Shown here piece by piece: positions 53,284-59,207 of a stretch of DNA of 59,207 nucleotides. Position 1 is the stretch's first letter, and every line of letters begins with the position of its first letter. Made by a program: the position numbers and the translations under genes. The DNA comes from an uncultured Haliea sp. (GTDB lineage Bacteria; Pseudomonadota; Gammaproteobacteria; Pseudomonadales; Halieaceae): assembly GCA_913062625.1 (NCBI GenBank), contig CAJXWP010000011.1:1-59207 (forward strand), read 5' to 3'. Under the pieces are notes generated by a model, which saw only the letters and a list, made by a program, of their open reading frames with translations, was not told the DNA's origin and did no database searches.

Positions 53284-54483
53284 CTATTTGAGTTCAGAGG
53301 AAGATTTCTCCAGTACCCGACGCGCCACGATTAATTGTTGTATCTGCTGTGTGCCCTCGAAGATGTCCAGGATCTTGGAGTCGCGCGCAAATTTCTCCAA
53401 CAGAACATTCTCGCTGTATCCCAAGCTTTGACACAGTGCAACACAGCGCAGAGTGATATGGTTGCCCACGCGTCCCGCCTTAGCTTTGCACATGGACGCT
53501 TCCATCGAGTTGGGTATTTTATTGTCTGCCATCCAGGCAGCCTTTAGCACCAGCAATCGGGCGCCGTGCCACTCTGCTTCCATGTGACACAGCTCTGCTT
53601 CTAGCGCACTCAGGTTGATCGGCTTTTTATCGAACCTGAGTTCCACGCCCTCCTCTTTGAGAAGCTCACGAGACATGTCCAGCGCAGCGCGCGACAAGCC
53701 GATAGCCATAGCGGCGACTGGGGGGCGCGTGTTGTCAAAGGTTTGCATGACACCCCCAAACGCCTTCTTGCGTCCTTCTGCATCGGTCGCCAGTTCCGCG
53801 CTGCCAAGGATATTGGTTCTGGGAATTCTGCAGTCATTAAAGCTGATCGCCGCCGTATCGGACGCTCGTATGCCGAGTTTGCGCTCTAGTCGGGTGACTT
53901 CGCAGCCGGGCGTACCTTTCTCTACAATGAACGACTTGATTGCAGCCTTGCCAAGTGACTTATCCAGTGTGGCCCACACGACCAGCGTGTCACAACGATC
54001 ACCATCAGTGACATAAATCTTCTCGCCGTTGAGTACCCATTCGTCGCCATCTGCCACTGCGGTGGTGCTGATGTTCGCTGAGTCTGAGCCGGTGCCCGGT
54101 TCGGTAATGCACATGGCGGCGTAGCTGCCGCCGTATTTTTCTACTTGCTCAGGCGTGCCCACTGCCGTAATCGCGGCGTTGCCCAAGCCGCTGCCGGGCA
54201 TGGCTAAAAACAGGCCAACATCACCCCAACAGAGGCCGAACAACCCCACTACAGCGCCCATGTTGCCCCCGTTTACGACGGTGCCTTCTGGGATAGCTGT
54301 CTTCGGGCCTGCAGGGTTTGAACGCGCACCGCCGATTAATTTGGCGACCTCTTCCATTTCTTTGGGGTAGGTGTGCTCTTCCTTGTCATATTTGCGCGAG
54401 TAGGGTCGCATCATGTGTTCAGCCAGCATCATGACCTGTCCGAAAGTGTCTTCATGCTTTTTACTGAGTTCGAGATTAATCAT
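53284..54483 (-). CDS. acyl-CoA dehydrogenase, pair 2, catalytic-type subunit
   Basis: This 399-residue ACAD has YAAMCITEPGTGSDSANISTTAVADGDEWVLNGEKIYVTDGDRCDTLVVW, then LERKLGIRASDTAAISFNDCRIPRTNILG, and a C-terminal LDIFEGTQQIQQLIVARRVLE. The Glu before GT is in the position of the catalytic base of medium-chain type ACADs. Its N-terminal domain is unusual (GGNMGAVVGLFGLCWGDVGLFLAMPGSGLG). It lies 32 bases downstream of another ACAD gene, forming the second pair of the locus. Confidence 0.9.
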   Translation of the reverse strand: MINLELSKKHEDTFGQVMMLAEHMMRPYSRKYDKEEHTYPKEMEEVAKLIGGARSNPAGPKTAIPEGTVVNGGNMGAVVGLFGLCWGDVGLFLAMPGSGLGNAAITAVGTPEQVEKYGGSYAAMCITEPGTGSDSANISTTAVADGDEWVLNGEKIYVTDGDRCDTLVVWATLDKSLGKAAIKSFIVEKGTPGCEVTRLERKLGIRASDTAAISFNDCRIPRTNILGSAELATDAEGRKKAFGGVMQTFDNTRPPVAAMAIGLSRAALDMSRELLKEEGVELRFDKKPINLSALEAELCHMEAEWHGARLLVLKAAWMADNKIPNSMEASMCKAKAGRVGNHITLRCVALCQSLGYSENVLLEKFARDSKILDIFEGTQQIQQLIVARRVLEKSSSELK

Positions 54484-54515
54484 TGTCTTTGCTCCTGAAT
54501 TCGAAAGTCATAGGG

Positions 54516-55631
54516 TCAGACGCTGGCGACGCCTTCCAGCATGGCAATGGCGCGAAGATCGCGATACCACAACTCCACGGGGTGCTCGGTACAAAAGCCG
54601 TGCCCACCCAGTAGTTGCACGCCGTCGGTGCCGATCTTCATAGCGTGTTCTGCGCAGAACACTTTGGCAAGGTAAGCGTGCTCGTGAAAATCTAAACCCT
54701 GCTCAGCGCGCGAGGCGGCGCGCCAAGTCATCAGGCGCATGGACTCCATTTCTATGGCGATGTCAGCAATCATGAACGCCACGGATTGACGGTTGGTAAT
54801 AGGTTCACCAAAGGCAATTCTCTCGTTGCAGTAGGTTTTGACGTAATCCAGTACCGCCTGACAGGTGCCCACCGCGAGTGCACATATACCGATACGACTT
54901 AGGTCAATAAAACGCTGCAAATCAAAGGGTCCTTCGCCCAACCGAGCGCTGGAAGGCAGCTGCACATTGTCTAGTGTTAGTGTCGCCAACTGCGCTCCAT
55001 GCAGTCCCATATTGTCTTCTGCAGTGCGCGTCATGCCAGCGGGTGTGCCCTCGACAATAAAAGCGGCAGGGTCACCATTTTCCATGTGCGCAATCACCAA
55101 CACAAGTTCCGCGTCTATGCCCAGCGGCACCATGGATTTGGTGCCCGAAAGGCAAAACCCTTCGCCATTGGCAATAGCGGTCGTGGCCGGCTGTGAGGGT
55201 TCAAAGGTTGCCCGCGGTTCCAGCAATGCGGTCGTGGCTGCGGTAAAATCCTGTGAGCAAAACAGCGGCAGATATTTTTCTCGTTGTGCGTCTGAGCCTT
55301 GGTCGATAACGGTGTTTACAAAAGCGGCGGGACTTATAGATGCTAGGGCCAAAGAGAAATCACCGTGCGCAAGATCCTCGAGAATCAGTGCATTGGATGA
55401 GGGTGAGCGTTCGACGCCTGCACCCCCTAGGGCCTCCGGAATGGGTAACAGAGCAATTCCCAACGCTGCAGTTTTAGGATAAAAGTCCTGCGCTGGACTG
55501 TCACCGGAGTCTACCGACTTGGCCAGTGGTCGGATCTCCGTAGCAGAAAAGCGCTGCATGGTTTCGCGATTCATACGCTGATCGTCCGTCAGGGTCAGAT
55601 CAAATATCAGGTCTTGTACTTCGTCTGTCAT
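54516..55631 (-). CDS. acyl-CoA dehydrogenase, pair 2, partner subunit
   Basis: This 371-residue ACAD-family protein has LPIPEALGGAGVERSPSSNALILEDLAHGDFSLAL, then a diverged middle (TTALLEPRATFEPSQPATTAIANGEGFCLSGTKSMVP, in place of the usual TEP-GSD loop), YCNERIAFGEPITNRQSVAFMIADIAIEMESMRLMTWRAA and a C-terminus LWYRDLRAIAMLEGVASV. The protein ends just after the Glu-Gly position, so the final helix is missing, as in some heteromeric partners. It is 24 bases downstream of the TetR gene. Heterodimerisation with the 53284-54483 product is inferred from adjacency. Confidence 0.85.
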   Translation of the reverse strand: MTDEVQDLIFDLTLTDDQRMNRETMQRFSATEIRPLAKSVDSGDSPAQDFYPKTAALGIALLPIPEALGGAGVERSPSSNALILEDLAHGDFSLALASISPAAFVNTVIDQGSDAQREKYLPLFCSQDFTAATTALLEPRATFEPSQPATTAIANGEGFCLSGTKSMVPLGIDAELVLVIAHMENGDPAAFIVEGTPAGMTRTAEDNMGLHGAQLATLTLDNVQLPSSARLGEGPFDLQRFIDLSRIGICALAVGTCQAVLDYVKTYCNERIAFGEPITNRQSVAFMIADIAIEMESMRLMTWRAASRAEQGLDFHEHAYLAKVFCAEHAMKIGTDGVQLLGGHGFCTEHPVELWYRDLRAIAMLEGVASV

Positions 55632-55655
55632 TGCGTGCTCTCTTGTTTCATGAGG

Positions 55656-56312
55656 TTAGTTAGCGGTCAGGCTGGGAGCCTCAAGGCCGCCAATTAGGTA
55701 GTCAACCAGATGGTCGAGTAAAGTGTCTTCATCGAAATAGCTTAGGTCTCCCAGTGGTGTGTTGGTGAGCCAGAAAACTTCTGCGACGCCGTGAAATACA
55801 TTGGTGCTAATAAACATAAGCCGCAGCCGTCGGACCGGAGCAGGCAGAGCGGGCAATTGTTCGGCTAAAGCATGGTCCAATCGCTGCGAGAAGGGTGCAC
55901 ATATGGTATTGACCATCTTGGCGATTTCGGCATCGCTCTCACTCAACAGTCGGGACAGAAACTTGACTCCGTCGGCGCCCCAGCTTTTTTTTGCGGGTAA
56001 TTCAATTAGCGGGCGCAGCGTATCACGACACGCACTGCGCAGTGACCGCTTCGATGACTGCTCTGGGCGCAGGGCAGTGGCAATATATCCCAGTTCATCT
56101 GCAATCATGTCTATTAGCGCTTGAATCACGCCCACTTTATTGTGGAAGTGATAATGCATCGCCGCGGAGTTTTTTGAGCCTGCCTCGATACTGATGCGCC
56201 GCAGTGAAACTGCATGCAGGCCTTCACGAGCATAGAGTCGCAATGCCATTAGCAACAGACGGTCGCGCGTGTCTGCATTTTTTCCCGATGTCGCATGCGC
56301 GAGTGTTGTCAT
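55656..56312 (-). CDS. TetR-family transcriptional regulator
   Basis: This 218-residue protein starts at ATG 56312, which overlaps the SDR stop (ATGA); a longer frame to 56384 is not needed. The N-terminal HTH (about 15-60) has TRDRLLLMALRLYAREGLHAVSLRRISIEAGSKNSAAMHYHFHNK, typical TetR. The C-terminal ligand domain (about 70-200) resembles those of lipid/acyl-CoA-responsive regulators only in a general way. It is transcribed between an SDR and two ACAD genes and is the only regulator in the window. It is therefore the prime candidate to bind the TTGAAC/ACATACTGTATGT elements and to respond to the pathway substrate or its CoA ester. Confidence 0.92.
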   Translation of the reverse strand: MTTLAHATSGKNADTRDRLLLMALRLYAREGLHAVSLRRISIEAGSKNSAAMHYHFHNKVGVIQALIDMIADELGYIATALRPEQSSKRSLRSACRDTLRPLIELPAKKSWGADGVKFLSRLLSESDAEIAKMVNTICAPFSQRLDHALAEQLPALPAPVRRLRLMFISTNVFHGVAEVFWLTNTPLGDLSYFDEDTLLDHLVDYLIGGLEAPSLTAN

Positions 56313-57133
56313 TTCAGTCGCTTGCCAGTAGTGCCCGTTCGCATCCCCAAGATTCGGGGATAGCGCACAGGAAATAGGCGGCATACAAGGGAAATTAATT
56401 TGGCATCCATGCCAATTAGAAGCCGTTTTTTGCGCTTCTCTACGGCACCAACGATTTGTGCAGCGGCTTCTTCCGGGCTCGTGTGAGCCAGTTTCTGAAA
56501 CTCACTGTTACGCTCGTCGGCATTGAGGTCAGAATCTCCGCTGCGTGCAGCGCGAGCGATGTTGGTCTTGATGCCGCCGGGGTGGACGCAGCACACGTGG
56601 ACGTTACCGCCATCCATCTCTTGGCGTAGGGCTTCGGTGTAACCACGCACGGCAAATTTGGCCGCGTTATAAGCCGATTGAGTGGGAGCTGACATTAGGC
56701 CGAACACCGAGGAAATGTTGACCAAGTGTCCCTGTTGAGATTTACGTAGTAGGGGCAGAAAGGCCTGTGTGCCATAAACGACGCCCCAGAAATTAATACC
56801 CATCAGCCACTCAAAGTCTTCGTAGCGGTGATTCTCGACGCTTGATACGAGACCGACGCCTGCGTTGTTGATGACAATATCAACATGGCCTCTGGTCTCG
56901 GCGATGTTTTCGGCCCAGCGATGGACGCTCAGTTTTTCAGCCACATCGAGAACATGCATATCGGCAAAAATCTCTTTGCGCGATAGCATTGCGAGGGTTT
57001 CATTCAGGCAATCGGCACTGATGTCGCTCAGGTACAGCTCGCAGCCCTCGCGGTTTAGTTGCACTGCCAGCGCGCGGCCGATACCTGAGCCCGCGCCTGT
57101 AAGCACGGCAGTTTTACCATTCACATAAGTCAT
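56309..57133 (-). CDS. SDR family dehydrogenase
   Basis: This 274-residue classical short-chain dehydrogenase has TGAGSGIG (12-19), VINNAGVGLVSS, NISSVFGLMSAPTQSAYNAAKFAV (catalytic Ser, Tyr and Lys) and VHPGGIKTNIARAA. The C-terminal basic tail (RYPRILGMRTGTTGKRLK) resembles acyl/steroid SDRs close to membranes. It is the first gene of the minus-strand operon SDR-tetR-ACAD-ACAD-MFS. GAGG lies 9 bases upstream of ATG 57133. It oxidises or reduces an alcohol/ketone; the substrate is unknown. Confidence 0.92.
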   Translation of the reverse strand: MTYVNGKTAVLTGAGSGIGRALAVQLNREGCELYLSDISADCLNETLAMLSRKEIFADMHVLDVAEKLSVHRWAENIAETRGHVDIVINNAGVGLVSSVENHRYEDFEWLMGINFWGVVYGTQAFLPLLRKSQQGHLVNISSVFGLMSAPTQSAYNAAKFAVRGYTEALRQEMDGGNVHVCCVHPGGIKTNIARAARSGDSDLNADERNSEFQKLAHTSPEEAAAQIVGAVEKRKKRLLIGMDAKLISLVCRLFPVRYPRILGMRTGTTGKRLK

Positions 57134-57151
57134 GCAGGAAACCTCATCGTC

Positions 57152-57202
57152 TTGTTCATACAGGTGATAATAAGCGGTTTCTGGATTAAAGCAATTGCTT
57201 TA
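57152..57202 (-). promoter_or_regulatory. promoter and operator of the SDR-tetR-ACAD operon
   Basis: On the minus strand TTGCTT (57194-57189) and TATTAT (57172-57167) are separated by 16 bases. The -35 lies inside the perfect palindrome TAAAGCAATTGCTTTA (57187-57202). Just downstream of the -10, 57152-57168 reads TTGTTCATACAGGTGAT. This resembles one half of the shared element read in reverse (TTGAACATACAG), a possible weak site for the same regulator. Confidence 0.5.
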
Positions 57203-57412
57203 GACGTTTTTTGTCATCGACATAGGTGTGCGCGCCTTGGGTCTGATGACGCGAAGTCGCTTGAACGAAAATCCAATTCCTATGAGAATCACGAGACAGT
57301 GGTCTGGACACTATGGAGCGCATCCCCTACACTCTCACGCCAGATTACACACTCCCGACTGGCGCATCGGGCGTAGTGTGCACTTGCGACTAACTAGAGC
57401 TGTATTCATGTG

Positions 57413-57449
57413 AAAAGGCGAGATGTGGTGCACCTCATCTCGCCTTTTT
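57413..57449 (+). terminator. strong hairpin-T-tract upstream of carA (probable attenuator)
   Basis: AAAAGGCGAGATG (57413-57425) and CATCTCGCCTTTT (57436-57448) pair over 13 bases without mismatch, closing on an inner GGTG/CACC, and five T's follow. It lies 47 bases before the carA start, with no promoter-like sequence between. Transcripts for carAB would therefore have to read through it. It can also work on the opposite strand. Confidence 0.75.
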
Positions 57450-57496
57450 GCGAGCGCGCGCAGCTGGCGTTACGCCACTGAACGATGGAGGTTTGT

Positions 57497-58639
57497 TTGT
57501 CTATTCCGGCCATATTAGCCCTTGAAGATGGCAGTATCTTTAGAGGGTTGGCAATAGGCGCCACTGGAACCTCCGTGGGCGAGGTGGTATTTAATACCGC
57601 CATGAGCGGTTATCAGGAAATCCTCACTGACCCCTCCTACGCACGCCAGATTGTCACCCTGACTTACCCTCATATTGGCAATACTGGCACCAACGACGAG
57701 GATGCGGAGTCCAATGCAATTTGGGCGACCGGTCTTGTGATCAGGAACTTACCTTTACTCGCCAGTAACTATCGTAATCAGCAAGGACTGTCGGAGTATT
57801 TATGCCATCATAATATTGTTGCGATTGCTGAGATCGATACGCGGCGGCTCACCCGTATTTTGCGCGAGAAGGGTGCTCTGAGTGGCTGCCTGATGGCAGG
57901 TGAAGCGATCGATGAAGCGTCTGCCCTGGCGCAGGCGCGAGATTTTGCCGGTCTTAAGGGCGTGGACCTCGCGAAAGAAGTGACAACGGTGCAAAACTAT
58001 ACTTGGCGCGAGGGTAGCTGGGCTATAGGGGAGGGCTACCGTGAGCGCGCTGAATCTGATTTGCCTTGGCATGTTGTGGCCTATGACTTCGGCGTCAAAC
58101 GCAATATTTTGAGGATGTTGGTCGACCATGGCTGCCGCCTCACAGTCGTCCCTGCCCAGACATCGGCAGCCGAAGTGCTTGCTATGAAGCCTGATGGGAT
58201 CTTCCTGTCTAACGGCCCAGGTGATCCCGAGCCATGTCGCTACGCGATTGAGGCCATTCAATCTATTCTTGCAACAGATGTTCCCGTGTTTGGTATTTGT
58301 TTGGGCCATCAGCTGTTGGGTTTGGCCAGTGGCGCAGCGACGGTAAAAATGAAGTTTGGCCATCATGGTGCCAACCATCCAGTAGAAAATTTAGATGAAG
58401 GCACGGTTCTGATTACCAGCCAGAACCATGGCTTCGCCGTGGATGAGCATAGTTTGCCGGATAATTTGCGTATGACCCACAAGTCGCTTTTCGACGGAAG
58501 TTTGCAGGGAATGCACCGCACCGATAAGGATGCTTTCAGCTTTCAGGGTCACCCAGAAGCGAGCCCGGGACCGCATGATGCGGCGCCGCTATTTGAACAC
58601 TTTATTGAATTGATCACTGCACGGGCCCGGAAGAAGTAA
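57497..58639 (+). CDS. carA: carbamoyl-phosphate synthase small subunit
   Basis: CarA hydrolyses glutamine and channels ammonia to CarB for carbamoyl phosphate, feeding arginine and pyrimidine synthesis. It is about 380 residues. The N-terminal domain starts [14 protein letters not shown] and continues [21 protein letters not shown]. The glutaminase domain has [25 protein letters not shown] (nucleophile Cys), [10 protein letters not shown] and [13 protein letters not shown] (His and Glu). I prefer TTG 57497 because GGAGG (57487-57491) is 5 bases before it and the length then matches other CarA proteins; ATG 57485 would add four residues but has no ribosome site. carB follows after 6 bases. 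Confidence 0.96.
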   Translation: MSIPAILALEDGSIFRGLAIGATGTSVGEVVFNTAMSGYQEILTDPSYARQIVTLTYPHIGNTGTNDEDAESNAIWATGLVIRNLPLLASNYRNQQGLSEYLCHHNIVAIAEIDTRRLTRILREKGALSGCLMAGEAIDEASALAQARDFAGLKGVDLAKEVTTVQNYTWREGSWAIGEGYRERAESDLPWHVVAYDFGVKRNILRMLVDHGCRLTVVPAQTSAAEVLAMKPDGIFLSNGPGDPEPCRYAIEAIQSILATDVPVFGICLGHQLLGLASGAATVKMKFGHHGANHPVENLDEGTVLITSQNHGFAVDEHSLPDNLRMTHKSLFDGSLQGMHRTDKDAFSFQGHPEASPGPHDAAPLFEHFIELITARARKK

Positions 58640-58645
58640 GCGACT

Positions 58646-59153
58646 ATGCCGAAGCGTACTGACATAAAAAGTATTTTGATCCTTGGCGCAGGCCCTATTA
58701 TTATCGGTCAAGCTTGCGAGTTTGATTACTCTGGTGCGCAGGCCTGCAAGGCGTTGCGGGAGGAAGGCTACCGGGTCATTTTGGTGAACTCCAATCCCGC
58801 TACTATCATGACCGACCCTGCAATGGCCGATGCTACGTATATTGAGCCCATCGAATGGCAGACCGTGGCTCGCATTATTGAGATAGAGAGCCCCGATGCT
58901 CTGTTGCCCACCATGGGTGGTCAGACCGCACTCAACTGTGCTCTCGATCTGGCCCGCGAAGGTGTATTGGAAGCACATGGCGTGGAGATGATAGGGGCTA
59001 CGAAGGAGGCGATCGACAAGGCGGAAGATCGCCAGCTGTTTGATAAGGCGATGAAGAGCATAGGCCTCGATACACCGCGTTCTGTTATTGCCCACAGCCT
59101 CGAGGAAGCCTTTCAGGTGCAGGATTCCATTGGGTTCCCATGCATTATTCGCC
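58646..59153 (+). CDS. carB: carbamoyl-phosphate synthase large subunit, N-terminal fragment (cut at adapter)
   Basis: This is about 169 genuine residues of Car[30 protein letters not shown] at the N-terminus, then [44 protein letters not shown] and FPCIIRP. Full CarB is about 1070 residues with two ATP-grasp halves, so most is missing. The frame continues into adapter at 59154 and would end in the artefact peptide [13 protein letters not shown], which must not be read as protein. The truncation is an assembly artefact, not a biological break. Confidence 0.95.
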
Positions 59154-59207
59154 CTGTCTCTTATACACATCTGACGCTGCCGACGAATAGAGAGGTGTAG
59201 ATCTCGG
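59154..59207. other. Illumina Nextera adapter sequence (non-genomic)
   Basis: CTGTCTCTTATACACATCT (59154-59172) is the Tn5 mosaic end. It is followed by GACGCTGCCGACGA (59173-59186), an 8-base index ATAGAGAG (59187-59194, the reverse complement of i5 index 502, CTCTCTAT) and GTGTAGATCTCGG (59195-59207), the start of the P5 arm. This is library adapter left on the contig end. Confidence 0.98.

Larger units (their letters stand above)
57134..57496. other. divergent intergenic region between the SDR operon and carA
   Basis: This region holds the SDR-operon promoter and palindrome (57167-57202) and, near carA, a strong hairpin with T run (57413-57449). An open frame from ATG 57282 to TGA 57411-57413 would give a 43-residue Arg- and His-rich peptide ending exactly at the hairpin. 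It has no good ribosome site and is only a leader-peptide possibility. No sequence between the hairpin and carA resembles a promoter. Confidence 0.5.

Noticed and set aside
54865-55482. 205-codon plus-strand frame inside the ACAD region
   Set aside because: It is antisense to the well-supported ACAD gene 54516-55631, Pro/Ser/Ala-rich in the manner of shadow frames and without a ribosome site.
38461-57133. Naming the locus a steroid degradation cluster
   Set aside because: ACAD pairs and SDRs fit but are not diagnostic. No ketosteroid dehydrogenase, kshA, hsaC or hsaD is visible.
57228-57413. Independent protein gene upstream of carA
   Set aside because: It lacks a ribosome site and family resemblance. 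It is kept only as a speculative leader frame from ATG 57282.
57800-58378. 192-codon minus-strand frame in carA
   Set aside because: carA is certain on the other strand and this frame shows no motif.
58589-59170. 193-codon minus-strand frame beginning MCIRDR opposite carA/carB
   Set aside because: Its start lies in the Nextera adapter and the rest is antisense to carA and carB, so it is an artefact.
1-59207. CRISPR arrays, tRNA/rRNA genes, insertion sequences, prophage
   Set aside because: I saw no regularly spaced repeats, no cloverleaf-like sequence and no transposase, integrase or phage protein among the readable frames.

Overview
The window is a chromosomal segment, ending in sequencing adapter, from a free-living, probably marine or aquatic gammaproteobacterium of the Halieaceae/Spongiibacteraceae (OM60/NOR5-BD1-7) kind. 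This placement is inferred from gene content only: many acyl-CoA dehydrogenases, TonB-dependent receptors whose plug begins LEEVIVTAQKR or LEEIIVTANKR, carAB, ilvD, and the retropepsin/7TM/ATP-grasp trio. There is no rRNA or marker gene to settle it. I saw no tRNA, rRNA, CRISPR array, transposase, integrase or phage gene.

Layout. 1-9.5 kb: the cut N-terminus of an exported protein, an alpha/beta hydrolase, a small Gln/Glu-rich secreted protein, an MscS channel, ilvD, and a DUF1080-LemA-M48 peptidase group. 9.6-20.8 kb: small redox enzymes (deazaflavin/F420-type nitroreductase fold, flavin reductase, an HsaA-like flavin monooxygenase), periplasmic glutathione peroxidase, carotenoid oxygenase, two NAD(P)-binding dehydrogenases, a DUF3833 lipoprotein and a sirtuin. 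21.1-22.9 kb: a compact four-gene operon with MerP-like and MerT-like proteins, a beta-barrel candidate and a Cys-rich exported protein, but no mercuric reductase. 22.9-29 kb: a lipoprotein carrying a GspG-type pseudopilin domain, a neutral ceramidase, purU, DUF3014 and a FrnE-like DsbA protein. 29.3-35.6 kb: an overlapping operon of lipoprotein retropepsin, inactive transglutaminase-7TM and glutamate-ligase-like ATP-grasp, then a cation diffusion facilitator and, convergent with it, a metal-type TonB receptor.

35.9-57.1 kb is a large catabolic locus with beta-oxidation logic: two TonB receptors, an acyl-CoA ligase, five acyl-CoA dehydrogenases (two adjacent pairs plus an ACAD10/11-like one), MaoC hydratase, two SDRs, a thiolase, a zinc-free MDR quinone oxidoreductase, an Fe-dependent alcohol dehydrogenase, a thioesterase, an MFS transporter and a TetR regulator. 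The substrate is unknown. Adjacent ACAD genes and the distant HsaA-like gene are compatible with a cyclic or branched lipid such as a steroid or terpenoid, but the sequence does not prove it. The best new signal is a promoter/operator element (TTGAAC-N20-GTTCAA containing ACATACTGTATGT) present in two nearly identical copies, one before each of the two main plus-strand catabolic operons. A TetR repressor encoded in the same locus is the natural candidate to bind it.

57.4 kb to the end: carA and the start of carB, preceded by a strong hairpin-T-tract that looks like an attenuator. The last 54 bases are Illumina Nextera adapter, not genome, so carB is cut artificially there.
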